From positions 1,674,001 to 1,738,000 of the forward strand of contig NZ_JACIET010000001.1 of NCBI RefSeq assembly GCF_014197015.1: DNA of 64,000 nt, given 5' to 3'. Below are positions 1 through 9,318 of the stretch, one piece after another. The notes under the pieces were generated by a model. That model saw only the letters and a program-made list of their open reading frames with translations, did no database searches and was not told the origin of the DNA. This stretch comes from Niveibacterium umoris. Lineage in GTDB: Bacteria; Pseudomonadota; Gammaproteobacteria; Burkholderiales; Rhodocyclaceae. The position numbers and the translations under genes are program-made. Numbering within the stretch: position 1 is the stretch's first letter; every line of letters starts with the position of its first letter.

Positions 1-247
1 CCAAGGCAAGCACCGCCGCACCGGTCAGCGCCAGCGCGCGCAGGCCAGGTTGCGGGGCATGTCGCGTGACGAAGACCAGCCCGCCAAGGGCCGCGGTGAC
101 GCCGAGCCCGATCGAGTCCATTGCACCTGATGCAAGGCCCGCAAGCGACGCAAGCACCAGCAAGCCCGGCCACAGCGGCCAGCGCCCGGCGAGCGGCGGC
201 AGCCACCAGGCGAGCACCGCAAGCGCGAGCAGTGCCGCGGGCTGCAT
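1..247 (-). CDS. Membrane protein, N-terminal part only (possibly CPBP-type intramembrane protease)
   Basis: The gene begins at ATG 247 and runs off the left edge, so only about 82 residues are visible and no catalytic motif can be checked. The visible part is very hydrophobic, with about three membrane segments (residues 1-17, 27-60, 70-82), and starts MQPAALLALAVLAWW. Its start lies 3 bases after the stop of the HAD gene, so it is the last visible gene of a trpS-HAD-membrane protein operon. The pattern of short leucine/alanine-rich helices resembles the beginning of CPBP glutamic intramembrane proteases, but that is a weak guess. Any small polytopic membrane protein would fit. Confidence 0.55.
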   Translation of the reverse strand, partial: MQPAALLALAVLAWWLPPLAGRWPLWPGLLVLASLAGLASGAMDSIGLGVTAALGGLVFVTRHAPQPGLRALALTGAAVLAL

Positions 248-250
248 CGC

Positions 251-913
251 TCAGATCGCGAGCCCGGCGCCGGCCAGCAGGACCGGCAATTCCGCCATGT
301 CGGCGAACGGGGTTGCGCCCAGGGCGACAACCCGCTCATGCGGCGTGAATCGGGCAAAGCCGAAGACCCGTGTCCCGGCCGCGCAGGCTGCGCGGATGCC
401 GTTCTCGCTGTCTTCGATCACGACGCACTCGGCCGGCGCGACGCCCATCTCGCGGGCAGCATGCAAGTAAAGGTTCGGCGCCGGCTTGGCGTGGGCCACA
501 TCTTCCGCGCCGCTGAAGCGACGCGAAAAGTAGTGCGTGAATCCCAGGTGCGCGAGCCGGATCTCGATCTCGCGATGGCGGCTGTTCGACGCCAGACACA
601 TCGGCACCCCGGCATCGGCCAGCTGCCGCAGCACCGCGGCGACGCCGGGGATCGCATCGGCTTCGGCCACCGACGCGTCGATCTGGTCATCGACCTCGCG
701 CACGAAATCGGCGGGCGGTGACCAGCCGTGCCGAGCGGCCAGCGTGGCAACCCGGTGACTCAGCGTGGCGCCATTGAACTCATGCAAGGTCGCCTCGAGC
801 TCGAGTTGCAGGCCGTGGGCGGCCGCATGCTCGACCAGTTTGCGGTTGGCCATCGGCTCGCTGTCGACCAGCACACCGTCGCAGTCAAAGATGAGCAGCC
901 GCGGCGCCACCAT
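251..913 (-). CDS. HAD-superfamily phosphatase (subfamily IA)
   Basis: Predicted soluble phosphatase of 220 residues, normal for HAD-IA enzymes such as YieH or beta-phosphoglucomutase relatives. Motif I is FDCDGVLVDSE near residues 9-19. Motif II is the LASNS region, motif III includes the lysine in HAKPAPN, and motif IV is VIEDSENG. The cap domain lies between motifs I and II. ATG 913 was chosen because it is 2 bases after the trpS stop and directly precedes motif I; upstream in-frame sequence overlaps trpS. The substrate is a small phosphate ester that cannot be read from sequence. It is probably co-transcribed with trpS. Confidence 0.88.
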   Translation of the reverse strand: MVAPRLLIFDCDGVLVDSEPMANRKLVEHAAAHGLQLELEATLHEFNGATLSHRVATLAARHGWSPPADFVREVDDQIDASVAEADAIPGVAAVLRQLADAGVPMCLASNSRHREIEIRLAHLGFTHYFSRRFSGAEDVAHAKPAPNLYLHAAREMGVAPAECVVIEDSENGIRAACAAGTRVFGFARFTPHERVVALGATPFADMAELPVLLAGAGLAI

Positions 914-915
914 GC

Positions 916-2214
916 TCAGTCTTCGGCGAACAACGCGAGTGCGGCGGCAATCTCGTCGGCGCTGACGCCCTCGGCGGCCTGAACCGGCGCGCCGGCCAAT
1001 GCGGCGGCACCTTCGCTCTTGAGGCGACCGACCCACTGGCCGGCGTCGCGCCCGCCATCGAAGCCTTCGCTCTGCAGCAGCAAGCGGCCTTGCGGATCGG
1101 TGAGCTTGAAGTAGAAGCGGCCGTCGGCCTCGCGGTACTGCTTGAACGCCGGCTTGGCTGCGGCTTTCACCGCTTCGGCAGCTTTGGCGGTCGGTGCCGC
1201 GACCATCGGGCGCAGGCCGACCGCCTGACGCAGCTCGGCGAGCAGCGGCGTGGCCAGCGCGCGCGCCTTGCGGGCGCCCTCCTGAAGCGCTTCTTCAATC
1301 TTGGCCGGATGTGCGATCAGCTCCTCGTAGCGCGCGCGCATCGGCGCAATTTCGCGCTCAAGCTGCTCGACCAGGCGTTGCTTGGCATCACCCCATCCGA
1401 GACCGGCGCGCAGGTCGGCGCGGAAGGCTTCGCGTTCGGACGGCGTGGCGAAGGCGTCGAACAGCGCGGTGAGGCTGGTGCTGTCCGGGTCTTTCGGCTC
1501 ACCCGGCAGACGGGAATCGGTGACGATGCGCGCAATGGCTTCGCGCAGCCCTTTGGCGCCGCCTTCAAACAGCGGCACGGTGTTGTCGTAGCTCTTCGAC
1601 ATCTTGCGACCATCGAGGCCGGGCAGCGTCGCCACCGCCTCGTCCACCGCCGCTTCCGGCAGCACGAAGAACTGGCGCCCGTTGCCGAAGAGGTGGTTGA
1701 AGCGCTGCGCCACGTCGCGCGCCATCTCGATGTGCTGCACCTGGTCGCGCCCCACCGGCACCTTGTTGGCGTTGAAGATCAGGATGTCCGCCGCCATCAG
1801 GATCGGGTAGCTGAAGAGTCCCATCGTCACGCCGTCGTCCGGCTCGTTGCCGGCCAGCTCGTTCTGGTCCACCGAGGCCTTGTAGGCGTGCGCACGGTTC
1901 ATCAGGCCTTTGGCGGTGACACAGGTCAGCAGCCAGGTCAGCTCGGGGATCTCGGGGATGTCGCTCTGGCGGTAGAACACCACGCGCGAGGTGTCGAGCC
2001 CGGCCGCCAGCCAGGTCGCGGCGATCGCGAGACGCGAGCGCTCGATGCGGTCCGGGTCGTCGCATTTGATCAGCGCGTGATAGTCGGCGAGAAAGAAGAA
2101 GCTCTCGGTGGCCGGCTGCTGGCTGGCGAGGATCGCCGGGCGGATCGCGCCGACGTAGTTGCCGAGATGGGGGATGCCGGTGGTGGTGATACCGGTCAGG
2201 ACACGCAGACTCAT
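916..2214 (-). CDS. trpS: Tryptophan--tRNA ligase with C-terminal extension
   Basis: Charges tRNA-Trp with tryptophan in the cytoplasm. Class I signatures are present: the HIGH-like PHLGN at residues 15-19 and KMSKS at 204-208. The protein has 432 residues against about 334 for the Escherichia coli enzyme. The extra residues (from about 343) hold an alanine/lysine-rich linker and a compact segment near 358-400 ([22 protein letters not shown]). That segment resembles the small YegP/DUF1508 fold by eye. Longer TrpS proteins are known in betaproteobacteria. Start ATG 2214 places the Rossmann strand [12 protein letters not shown] at the N-terminus. It heads an operon with the HAD gene. Confidence 0.97.
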   Translation of the reverse strand: MSLRVLTGITTTGIPHLGNYVGAIRPAILASQQPATESFFFLADYHALIKCDDPDRIERSRLAIAATWLAAGLDTSRVVFYRQSDIPEIPELTWLLTCVTAKGLMNRAHAYKASVDQNELAGNEPDDGVTMGLFSYPILMAADILIFNANKVPVGRDQVQHIEMARDVAQRFNHLFGNGRQFFVLPEAAVDEAVATLPGLDGRKMSKSYDNTVPLFEGGAKGLREAIARIVTDSRLPGEPKDPDSTSLTALFDAFATPSEREAFRADLRAGLGWGDAKQRLVEQLEREIAPMRARYEELIAHPAKIEEALQEGARKARALATPLLAELRQAVGLRPMVAAPTAKAAEAVKAAAKPAFKQYREADGRFYFKLTDPQGRLLLQSEGFDGGRDAGQWVGRLKSEGAAALAGAPVQAAEGVSADEIAAALALFAED

Positions 2215-2315
2215 CGATGCCGCCTTGGGAAAATTCGGACACAAAGCCGAGAGTCTACCGAAGCGCGGCCGCAAGTACGAATCGCGCCGGGCCGTGCGCC
2301 CGGCATGTCCGCCGC

Positions 2316-3065
2316 TCAGGCCGGCTTTCGCACCGCGCGCAGGTAAAAGCTGAAGTCGAGTTCCTGCTCATCGGTGGGCAATGCGCCCCACACCGGCAAC
2401 AATGCTTCGGCCGCGTCGCGCAGAAAGGCGTCGCCTTGCGCTTCGGTGCATAGACGCACCGCGGACCAGGACTTGAGGTAGGCGATAACGCCTGCCAGAT
2501 CGGCGCGCACCGTCATCCGGATCGCGGGCACGTCGAGGTCGGGATATGGCAGCGGCACGGCGCGATAGCCGCCCCACAGCAACTGGTTCTGCGGTGCCCA
2601 GAAGGCATCGACGCGATCGAGCACGGTGCGGCGCAGCACGGCGTCGAACGCCGGGTTCAGCGAGAAGCCGCCGTAGCCCCAGGCGGCAAACAGGCCACCC
2701 GGCTTGAGCACGCGATCGAGCTCCGGCGCAAAGCGGCTCATGTCGAACCAGTGCAGCGCCTGCGCCACACACACCGCATCGAAGGCCTGATCGGGGTAGC
2801 CGGTGGTTTCCGCGGGCTGGGCCCGGTAGCGCACACGCGGATGCGGTTTCGCGTGCGCGATCTGCGCGGCTGACAGATCGCTCGCTTCCACCTGTGCAAA
2901 GTGCGCCGCCAGCGCGATGGCCGCCTGCCCGTTGCCGGTGCCGCAGTCCCACACGCTGTCGCGCGCGGGTGCCGCGGCCGCTACCCAGTCGATCAGCGCG
3001 TCGGGGTAATGGGGCCGCACTGCGGCATAGTGGCCGGCTTCCGCCGAAAACAGGTCGATCGCCAT
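2316..3065 (-). CDS. Class I SAM-dependent methyltransferase
   Basis: Protein of 249 residues with a Rossmann methyltransferase core. Motif I is [15 protein letters not shown] (about residues 40-54), followed by an acidic residue in VEASDLS. Motif II-like sequence [15 protein letters not shown] is typical of the Methyltransf_11 family, and the post-core segment reads [13 protein letters not shown]. These are features of small-molecule methyltransferases related to trans-aconitate or ubiquinone methylases. The substrate is unknown. Start ATG 3065 precedes [14 protein letters not shown], the usual family N-terminus; the longer open frame upstream runs antisense to the FKBP gene. It diverges from that gene across about 84 bases. 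Confidence 0.88.
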   Translation of the reverse strand: MAIDLFSAEAGHYAAVRPHYPDALIDWVAAAAPARDSVWDCGTGNGQAAIALAAHFAQVEASDLSAAQIAHAKPHPRVRYRAQPAETTGYPDQAFDAVCVAQALHWFDMSRFAPELDRVLKPGGLFAAWGYGGFSLNPAFDAVLRRTVLDRVDAFWAPQNQLLWGGYRAVPLPYPDLDVPAIRMTVRADLAGVIAYLKSWSAVRLCTEAQGDAFLRDAAEALLPVWGALPTDEQELDFSFYLRAVRKPA

Positions 3066-3149
3066 GGTCGTCGCTCGTTTGATTCTGCCGCCCGCGGGGG
3101 AACGACAGGTCTGTCGTATCCTTGCCGCTTCAAACCTCGGAGGATACCC

Positions 3150-3587
3150 GTGAAGTCCATCATCACCCTGCTGGCCGCGCTGAGCATCGCCCCCGCATTT
3201 GCCGCCGACGCCGGCGCCGACCTGACCGCCCGCATGGCCAAGGAGCCGGGCGCCGTGACCACCGCGTCGGGCCTCGTGTTCGTGCCGGTGAAGGAAGGTT
3301 CTGGCCCCGCACCCAAGGTTACCGATACCGTGCGCGTGCATTACCGCGGCACCCTGCCCGACGGCAAGGAATTCGACAGCTCCTACGCCCGCAACGAACC
3401 GGCCGAATTCCCGCTGACCCGCGTGATTTCCTGCTGGACCGAAGGGGTGCAGAAGATAAAGGTGGGCGGCAAGGCCAAGCTCGTCTGCCCGCCGGCCATC
3501 GCCTACGGCACCCGCGGTGCGGGCGGCGTGATTCCGCCCAACGCCACGCTGCTGTTCGAGGTGGAGTTGCTGGGTATCGCCAAGTAA
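3150..3587 (+). CDS. Secreted FKBP-type peptidyl-prolyl cis-trans isomerase
   Basis: Periplasmic proline isomerase/chaperone of 145 residues. A signal peptide (MKSIITLLAALSIAPAFA) is followed by a single FKBP domain with VRVHYRGTLPDGKEFDSS, the IPPNATLLFEVELL C-terminal strand and the typical AYGTRG loop. The start is GTG 3150, preceded by a good Shine-Dalgarno (CGGAGGAT) about 6 bases upstream. Longer in-frame sequence upstream lies inside the divergent methyltransferase promoter. One oddity: in the segment where family members carry VIPGWTEGVQ, this protein has VISCWTEGVQ, with cysteine replacing glycine next to the tryptophan at the pocket floor, plus a second cysteine in KLVCPP. Confidence 0.93.
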   Translation: MKSIITLLAALSIAPAFAADAGADLTARMAKEPGAVTTASGLVFVPVKEGSGPAPKVTDTVRVHYRGTLPDGKEFDSSYARNEPAEFPLTRVISCWTEGVQKIKVGGKAKLVCPPAIAYGTRGAGGVIPPNATLLFEVELLGIAK

Positions 3588-3705
3588 ACACAAGCGCCGG
3601 GGGGTCGCACCTTCCCGGCCGCAGCACCGATCGGGCCCATACGCGCTGCGGTCGTCGCCGCGCAGACGGGCGCGAACCCGACGCGTACCGGGCGTGACAA
3701 TAGTT

Positions 3706-3735
3706 TTTCAGCAATTACTGAAGTTCCTGCTGAAA
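3706..3735. promoter_or_regulatory. Perfect 8-bp inverted repeat upstream of the histidine kinase
   Basis: TTTCAGCA at 3706-3713 is repeated in inverse as TGCTGAAA at 3728-3735, separated by 14 bases, 44 bases before the kinase ATG. The surrounding 3700-3760 is clearly richer in A/T than its flanks. It could be an operator or part of the 5' leader. It is less likely to be a terminator for the FKBP gene, because no clean T-run follows. Confidence 0.4.
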
Positions 3736-3778
3736 CGTCCGTAATAGCAGTCTGGAACCCTGAGGCTGCGCGTCGCCC

Positions 3779-6148
3779 ATGTCCCGAAAAACCCGTTCGC
3801 TACGTACGTCGATCCTGCTGTTCGTTGCCATCGGCCTGGCGCTGCCGGCGTTGTTCGCGCTGCCCCTGCTGTACAACAGCTACCAGGTCGAGGTTGAACG
3901 CCGCATCACGCTGCAGCTCGACCAGTACGCCAACATTCTCGCGTTCGGCGCACGCGAACCCTTGTGGAATCTGAGCCCGGACGGGGTCCGCCCGCTTGTC
4001 GAAGCGATCATGAGCGACCCTGACGTGGTGACCGTCACGATCGTCGACCGCACCGCGGGCCCGCTGATGGAGATCAAACGCGGGCAGCCCGCCAGGCAAG
4101 TCCGTGAAACCGCGCGCAAGGTCATCTACAAGGATCGCGAACTCGGCACAGTGCACGTGGGTGTCACCGGCGACACGGTACGGGCCCAGCAGCTGCGCCA
4201 GATGAGCGCCTTTGCCGGCACCGCCCTGCTGCAGCTGGCATTCGCGGCCGGATTGATCTTCTGGCTGCTGCGTCGGCGCCTGGTCGCCCCGCTCGCATCG
4301 CTGGGCAATGCGGCCGATGCCCTGGCGCGCGGCGAACTGTCACAGGAAATCCCCTCGCGCGGCGACGACGAGATCGGCCACCTCGCGAGTCGTCTGGAAG
4401 TCACCCGCAAGGAACTGCTGGGCCTGTTCGCGGACCTGGAAAACAAGAACGAGGCCCTCGCCCGCGAACTTGAGGAACGGCAGCGCTCCGAAGCCGCACG
4501 CCGCGAATCCGAAGAGCGCCTTGCCACCGTGTTCGCGCTCACTGCCGCGCCGATGTCGGTGGCACGCAAGGATGATGGCCTCTTCCTGATGGTGAACCCC
4601 GCCTGGGAGCGCACCTTCGGTTTCGCTCAGGGTGAAGTGCTCGATCGCCGCGCCAGCGAGATACCGCTGTGGATCGACGAAGGTGCGCGCGAAAGCTGCA
4701 TCGCCGAAATCGACAGCAAGGGGCGCCTCGACGGCCGCGAAGTCTGGATGCGCTCGCGCGAAGGCGCCGGCCTGCTGATGGAAGCCTCGGCCCGCCTGTT
4801 CCGGGCCGGCAACGAAGAACTGCTGGTCTGGAACCTGCGCGACATCACGGTGGAGCGTGCCGCGGAAGAAGCGCTGCGCGAGAGCGAACAGCGTTTTGCC
4901 GCCCTCTTCCACCATGCGCCGGTTGCGCTGTGCATCGTCGATCTGACGCACGAGGCCGAGGTCCTGGACGTCAATACCCAGTTTGAAAGCGACTTCGGAC
5001 GCACGCTCAGCGGCTGCATCGGCAAACCCTTGTCGGCGCTGGGCCTGTGGGCAAGTGAAGAAGATGCCGGGCGGTTCGCAGGCATGCTTTCGGGTCAAGG
5101 CGAGGAAGAGAAGATCAGTGCCTGGACACTGTCGGCAGCCGGCGAACGTGCCTGCCACGACATCGCGGGACGGCGCGTGACCCTGCATGGGCGCGCCTGT
5201 TTCATCTGGAGCGCGATCGACGTGACGCCGATCATCAACGCCAAGGCCGAAGTTGAGGAGATCAACCGCACGCTGGAAGACAAGGTGGCGCGCCGCACGC
5301 ACGATCTCGAATCCGCCAACCGCGAACTGGGCGAATTGCTCAACCGCCTGCAGACGGCCCAGACCCAACTGGTGCAGAGCGAAAAGCTCGCCGCGCTGGG
5401 ATCACTGGTCGCAGGCGTGGCACATGAGCTCAACACGCCGATCGGCAACTGCCTGATGGTCGCCAGCACGCTGGAAGACCACCGCCGCGATTTGCAGTCA
5501 GCGCTCGAGAGCGGTCTGCGCCGCAGCACGCTGAGCGAATTCATGTCTGCCTTGACGGACGGAAACGACACGCTGCTGCGCAACCTTCAGAAAGCGGCGG
5601 ATCTGGTATCGAGCTTCAAGCAGGTGGCCGTGGACCAGATCGGCGCCCGCCGCCGCGCCTTCGATTTGCGCGAAATCGCGCGCGAAATCGAAGTCACGCT
5701 GGCACCCACTTTCCGCAAGGCCGGCTGTACCTTCGCCAACGAAATACCGGAAGGTCTGGACTTCGACAGCTATCCAGGGCCGCTCGGGCAGGTGATCACC
5801 AACCTCGCGACAAACGCGATCACCCACGGATTCGAAACCCATGCCGGCGGCCGCATCACCGTCAGCGCCGAAGCGGAAAGCGAGCAGCATGTGAAGCTGG
5901 TGTTCTCGGACAACGGGCGCGGCATTCCGGCCGAAAACCTGCCGCGCATCTTCGACCCCTTCTTCACCACCAAACTCGGGCGCGGTGGCACCGGGCTCGG
6001 GCTGAACATCGTCTACAACATCGTCACCGGTGTGCTGGGCGGCGCGATCCGGGTCGAAAGCCAGCCCGGACACGGCACGTCGTTCATCCTCACGCTGCCG
6101 CGCAAGGCACCGCAGCGCGCCGATGACCAAGAAGGGGAAATCGCTTGA
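3779..6148 (+). CDS. Membrane-bound PAS-containing sensor histidine kinase
   Basis: Protein of 789 residues that senses an unknown signal and autophosphorylates. Order of parts: TM1 (about 10-32), a periplasmic sensor segment (33-140), TM2 (about 145-163), HAMP (164-220), a short coiled coil, two PAS domains (about 243-360 and 365-485), then a second coiled coil (490-540). The HisKA motif GVAHELNTPIGN has the phospho-accepting His549. The ATPase domain follows with NLATNAITHG (N box), FSDNGRGIP (G1), FDPFFTTK (F box) and GTGLGLNI (G2). The HELNTPIGN form is typical of kinases lacking a receiver domain. The next gene, 43 bases away, is the probable partner regulator. Confidence 0.93.
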   Translation: MSRKTRSLRTSILLFVAIGLALPALFALPLLYNSYQVEVERRITLQLDQYANILAFGAREPLWNLSPDGVRPLVEAIMSDPDVVTVTIVDRTAGPLMEIKRGQPARQVRETARKVIYKDRELGTVHVGVTGDTVRAQQLRQMSAFAGTALLQLAFAAGLIFWLLRRRLVAPLASLGNAADALARGELSQEIPSRGDDEIGHLASRLEVTRKELLGLFADLENKNEALARELEERQRSEAARRESEERLATVFALTAAPMSVARKDDGLFLMVNPAWERTFGFAQGEVLDRRASEIPLWIDEGARESCIAEIDSKGRLDGREVWMRSREGAGLLMEASARLFRAGNEELLVWNLRDITVERAAEEALRESEQRFAALFHHAPVALCIVDLTHEAEVLDVNTQFESDFGRTLSGCIGKPLSALGLWASEEDAGRFAGMLSGQGEEEKISAWTLSAAGERACHDIAGRRVTLHGRACFIWSAIDVTPIINAKAEVEEINRTLEDKVARRTHDLESANRELGELLNRLQTAQTQLVQSEKLAALGSLVAGVAHELNTPIGNCLMVASTLEDHRRDLQSALESGLRRSTLSEFMSALTDGNDTLLRNLQKAADLVSSFKQVAVDQIGARRRAFDLREIAREIEVTLAPTFRKAGCTFANEIPEGLDFDSYPGPLGQVITNLATNAITHGFETHAGGRITVSAEAESEQHVKLVFSDNGRGIPAENLPRIFDPFFTTKLGRGGTGLGLNIVYNIVTGVLGGAIRVESQPGHGTSFILTLPRKAPQRADDQEGEIA

Positions 6149-6191
6149 TGAGCGCTGACCGTCGAGCAGATTACAAGGTCGGGGCACAGCC

Positions 6192-7286
6192 ATGAAGGTC
6201 GTGATCATTGACGACACGCCGGTCAATCTGGCGCTGATGCAGGCGCTGGTCGCCCGTATCGAACACTGCGAGACGCAGGCCTTCAGCGATCCGGAAGCGG
6301 GGCTGGTGCATTGCCTTGAAGTGCAACCCGATCTGTTGATCGTCGACTACATGATGCCGGGCATCAACGGGCTCGAACTGATGCGCCGCTTTCGCGCTCG
6401 CACTGAAAACATGGATGTCCCGATCCTGATGGTAACGGCTGCGCATGAACGGGAGGTGCGCTATCAGGCACTGGAAAGCGGCGCGACCGATTTCCTGTCA
6501 AAGCCGATCGACAAGAACGAGTTCATTCCCCGTGCGCGCAACATGCTGCGCTTGCGCGAGCATTCATTGATGCTGGCTGCGCGCGCCAAAGATGAAGAAA
6601 TCCGGGCAGATACCCAGACACAGCGAGCAGACGAAGAAGCCCGGCGGGCGGAGGAACTGAGCCAGGCCGTCAAGCGCGCAACCGCCGACATTCATGAACG
6701 CGAACAAGAAACTGTAAGGCGCTTAGCGAAAGCGGCCGAATTCCGCGACCCAGAAACCGGATCACATATCCAGCGTATGGCCCATTATTCGGCAATGATT
6801 GCCCGCAGGCTGGCGCTCGACACGCAGACCTGCGAAAGGCTGCTCGCCGCAGCACCGATGCACGATGTGGGCAAGCTCGGCACCCCGGATGAGATTCTGC
6901 TCAAGCAGGGCCGGCTCACGCCGGAGGAATTCGAAAAGATGAAGCAGCACGCGACGATGGGCTACGACATTCTCAAGGACTCGGCCTCACCGGTGTTGAA
7001 GATGGCGGCGGAGATTGCCTACACCCACCATGAGAAGTTCGATGGCACCGGTTACCCGCGTGGGCTCAAGGGCGACGGCATCCCGCTGATCGGCCGCATC
7101 GTCGCGGTGGCCGACGTCTTCGATGCGCTGACTTCATCGCGCCCCTACAAGAAAGCATGGGCGCTCGAGGATGCGCGCGCCTTTCTCGAACAGGGGCGCG
7201 GCAGCCACTTCGACCCGCAGTGCGTCAATACCTTCCTCGACGGCTGGGACGAGGTAATGGCCATTCGCGCCCGCTTCACCGACTGA
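6192..7286 (+). CDS. Response regulator with HD-GYP cyclic-di-GMP phosphodiesterase domain
   Basis: Protein of 364 residues. The receiver domain (1-125) has the acidic pair Asp7-Asp8, phospho-acceptor Asp52 in LLIVDYMMPG, and the conserved lysine in LSKPID. A coiled-coil linker rich in E/A/R (about 130-175) follows. The HD-GYP domain has MHDVGKLGTPDEIL (His224-Asp225) and HHEKFDGTGYPRGLKG. This family hydrolyses cyclic-di-GMP, lowering its level when phosphorylated or dephosphorylated by the partner kinase. It lies just downstream of the PAS kinase on the same strand. It ends 8 bases from the convergent gloA stop, with no room for a terminator. Confidence 0.94.
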   Translation: MKVVIIDDTPVNLALMQALVARIEHCETQAFSDPEAGLVHCLEVQPDLLIVDYMMPGINGLELMRRFRARTENMDVPILMVTAAHEREVRYQALESGATDFLSKPIDKNEFIPRARNMLRLREHSLMLAARAKDEEIRADTQTQRADEEARRAEELSQAVKRATADIHEREQETVRRLAKAAEFRDPETGSHIQRMAHYSAMIARRLALDTQTCERLLAAAPMHDVGKLGTPDEILLKQGRLTPEEFEKMKQHATMGYDILKDSASPVLKMAAEIAYTHHEKFDGTGYPRGLKGDGIPLIGRIVAVADVFDALTSSRPYKKAWALEDARAFLEQGRGSHFDPQCVNTFLDGWDEVMAIRARFTD

Positions 7287-7294
7287 CCTGCCGG

Positions 7295-7681
7295 TCAGCC
7301 CTTGCGCTGTATCAGTTCGACCTTGTAGCCATCCGGATCCTGCACGAAGGCGATCACCGTCGTGCCGTGCTTCATCGGCCCAGCCTCGCGGGTGACTACA
7401 CCCCCGCGTGCCTTGATGTCGGCGCAGGCGGCGTAGGCATCCTCGACTTCCAGGGCGATGTGGCCGTAGCCGGTGCCGATCTCGTAGGCATCGACGCCCC
7501 AGTTGTGGGTCAGCTCGATCACCGCGCCTTCGCTTTCGTCCTGATAGCCGATGAAGGCCAGCGTGAACTTGCCTTCTGGGTAATCGTGGCGGCGCAGCAA
7601 ACGCATGCCAAGCACCTCGGTGTAGAACTTGATCGAGCGATCGAGATCGCCGACACGCAGCATGGTGTGAAGGATTCGCAT
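7295..7681 (-). CDS. gloA: Lactoylglutathione lyase (glyoxalase I)
   Basis: Converts the hemithioacetal of methylglyoxal and glutathione to S-lactoylglutathione. At 128 residues it matches the usual proteobacterial length. It starts [31 protein letters not shown], and has the metal-ligand region [18 protein letters not shown] and the final [11 protein letters not shown]. His5, Glu56, His74 and Glu122-type ligands are all present in the expected contexts. It ends the gmhB-plsC-ygjP-gloA gene run. The 67-base gap before it could hold its own promoter. Confidence 0.96.
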   Translation of the reverse strand: MRILHTMLRVGDLDRSIKFYTEVLGMRLLRRHDYPEGKFTLAFIGYQDESEGAVIELTHNWGVDAYEIGTGYGHIALEVEDAYAACADIKARGGVVTREAGPMKHGTTVIAFVQDPDGYKVELIQRKG

Positions 7682-7748
7682 CAGGGTTTCCTTTCCGGAA
7701 TCAGGTGCGGGGCGCCGGTTCAGCGCGACACCCCTTGAATGGGCCAGT

Positions 7749-8516
7749 TCAGATCTCGGGCAGCGCGTGGCCGCGCGCCTTCAGCGCCGCCCTCGCCGCC
7801 CGCCAATCGGGACAGAGCAGTTCGACGACAGACCAGAAACGCGGCGAGTGGTTCATCTCGATCAGATGCGCCACTTCGTGCGCCACAACGTAATCGATCA
7901 GAGCGTGTTCAAAGTGGATCAGCCGCCAGTTCAGGCGGATGCCGCTGTGGCGGCTGCAGCTGCCCCAGCGGGTGCGCGCGCCGGTCAGCGACAGCGCGGG
8001 TCGCGGCACGCCCGGGTGTGTGGCGGCGAGCCGATGGAGGTATTCGTCGAGCCGACCGGCAAAGTAGTCGAGAGCATGACGCTGCAGCACGCGGCGAAGC
8101 ATCAACCGCGGGTCTTGACCCGGACGGTGCGGCAGCTGAAGTTCGCGGTCGAAGTGGCTCTCGATCCAGCGCGCACGGCCTGCACCGGGCATGACCCTGA
8201 TCGTGCAGTCCTGACCGAGCACCGGGAGCTTGGCGCCGTCGACAACTTCGAACCGCTCTGGCTTTGGGCGCGCCGCATGGGCGTCGAGCTTCTCGATCAA
8301 CCAGGCGGCATGGTGGCGGATGAATGCCTCGGTCTCGGCGATGCTGCCCTTGAGCGGGATCGACACGGTCAAGCCGTTGGCGTCCACCTTCATGCCAAAC
8401 GTCTTGCGTGCGCTGCGTTTGAGTACATACGGCACGACCCGCGTGCCGAACACGATTTCGCGCTGCTGGGTAGCAGGGGAACCGGCGTTCAGCAGGCGCG
8501 TGAGGCGGTCGAACAT
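7749..8516 (-). CDS. YgjP/DUF45-type M48 family metal-dependent hydrolase
   Basis: Predicted zinc metallopeptidase-like protein of 255 residues. The zinc signature [16 protein letters not shown] lies near residues 207-222 and is preceded by the family tract RTRWGSCS and LNWRLIHFE, which define the YgjP/DUF45 group. Start ATG 8516 was chosen because it lies 19 bases after the plsC stop; the longer frame (to 8588) overlaps plsC. The biological substrate is not known. Position after plsC is a common arrangement in betaproteobacteria, so it is probably co-transcribed from gmhB. Confidence 0.9.
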   Translation of the reverse strand: MFDRLTRLLNAGSPATQQREIVFGTRVVPYVLKRSARKTFGMKVDANGLTVSIPLKGSIAETEAFIRHHAAWLIEKLDAHAARPKPERFEVVDGAKLPVLGQDCTIRVMPGAGRARWIESHFDRELQLPHRPGQDPRLMLRRVLQRHALDYFAGRLDEYLHRLAATHPGVPRPALSLTGARTRWGSCSRHSGIRLNWRLIHFEHALIDYVVAHEVAHLIEMNHSPRFWSVVELLCPDWRAARAALKARGHALPEI

Positions 8517-8535
8517 GAATCGGTCGTGGGCCAGT

Positions 8536-9318
8536 TCAAGCGGTTGCCGTCTGCGTTTGCCGCAGATAATGGTGAGGAAAGCGGGCATGCATGGTGTTTT
8601 CGATCCACGCTTCGACTTCCGCGTTCACCTCTTCCGGTGATCGCCCGGCGGTCTCGATGGCCGGGCCGATGATGATCGTCGCCTCGCCCGGATACTTGAT
8701 GAAGGCGCGACGCGGCCATACCTCGCCGGTGTTCAGCGCAACCGGCACGATGGGTGCGCCGGCGTGGGTTGCCAGCGTCGCGCCGCCAAGCTTGTAGCGC
8801 CGTTTGCCACCAACAGGCATGCGGGTACCTTCCGGGTACACCGACACCCACCACCCTTCGGACAGGCGCTTCGCACCCTCTAGCTTGACCTGCGTCATCG
8901 CGTCGGCGCCGCGCGATCGATCGATGGCGATCATCGGCAGCATCGCCAGTCCCCAGCCGAAGAACGGCAGCCAGTGCAGTTCGCGCTTGAGCACGAAACT
9001 TTGCGGCGGAAACAGCACCGGAAACAGGATCGTCTCGAGCGCCGATTGATGCTTGGCCAGGATCACCGACGGGCGTTGCGGCAGGTGTTCCCAGCCTTCG
9101 ATCTTCCAGCTGATGCCAAGCAGGCTGCGGATCATCCGCACGTTGGTGCGGCACCACCCCATGATGATGTGATAGCGCCGCTGCGGCGGCAGCGGGAAGG
9201 TCAGCATCGACAGGAAGGCGTACGGAACAGTGACCAGCAATTGCAGCAGCAGGAACACTGCTGACCGCAGCATGGCTTCGACTGCGTCGGTCGAACAAAG
9301 CGTGGTCTGGCGATTCAT
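8536..9318 (-). CDS. plsC: 1-acyl-sn-glycerol-3-phosphate acyltransferase
   Basis: Transfers an acyl chain to the sn-2 position of lysophosphatidic acid at the inner membrane. The 260-residue protein has an N-terminal membrane helix (about 16-40). Acyltransferase block I appears as KHQSALET (an HX4E form in place of the usual HX4D), block III is VYPEGTRMPVG, and block IV contains the APIVPVALNTG proline. The start ATG overlaps the gmhB stop in an ATGA arrangement (9315-9318), indicating translational coupling. A downstream ATG (residue 16) is an alternative start. Confidence 0.93.
   Translation of the reverse strand: MNRQTTLCSTDAVEAMLRSAVFLLLQLLVTVPYAFLSMLTFPLPPQRRYHIIMGWCRTNVRMIRSLLGISWKIEGWEHLPQRPSVILAKHQSALETILFPVLFPPQSFVLKRELHWLPFFGWGLAMLPMIAIDRSRGADAMTQVKLEGAKRLSEGWWVSVYPEGTRMPVGGKRRYKLGGATLATHAGAPIVPVALNTGEVWPRRAFIKYPGEATIIIGPAIETAGRSPEEVNAEVEAWIENTMHARFPHHYLRQTQTATA

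Noticed and set aside
1090-2346. 418-residue open frame on the plus strand
   Set aside because: It is antisense to trpS; a GC-rich mirror frame with no motif.
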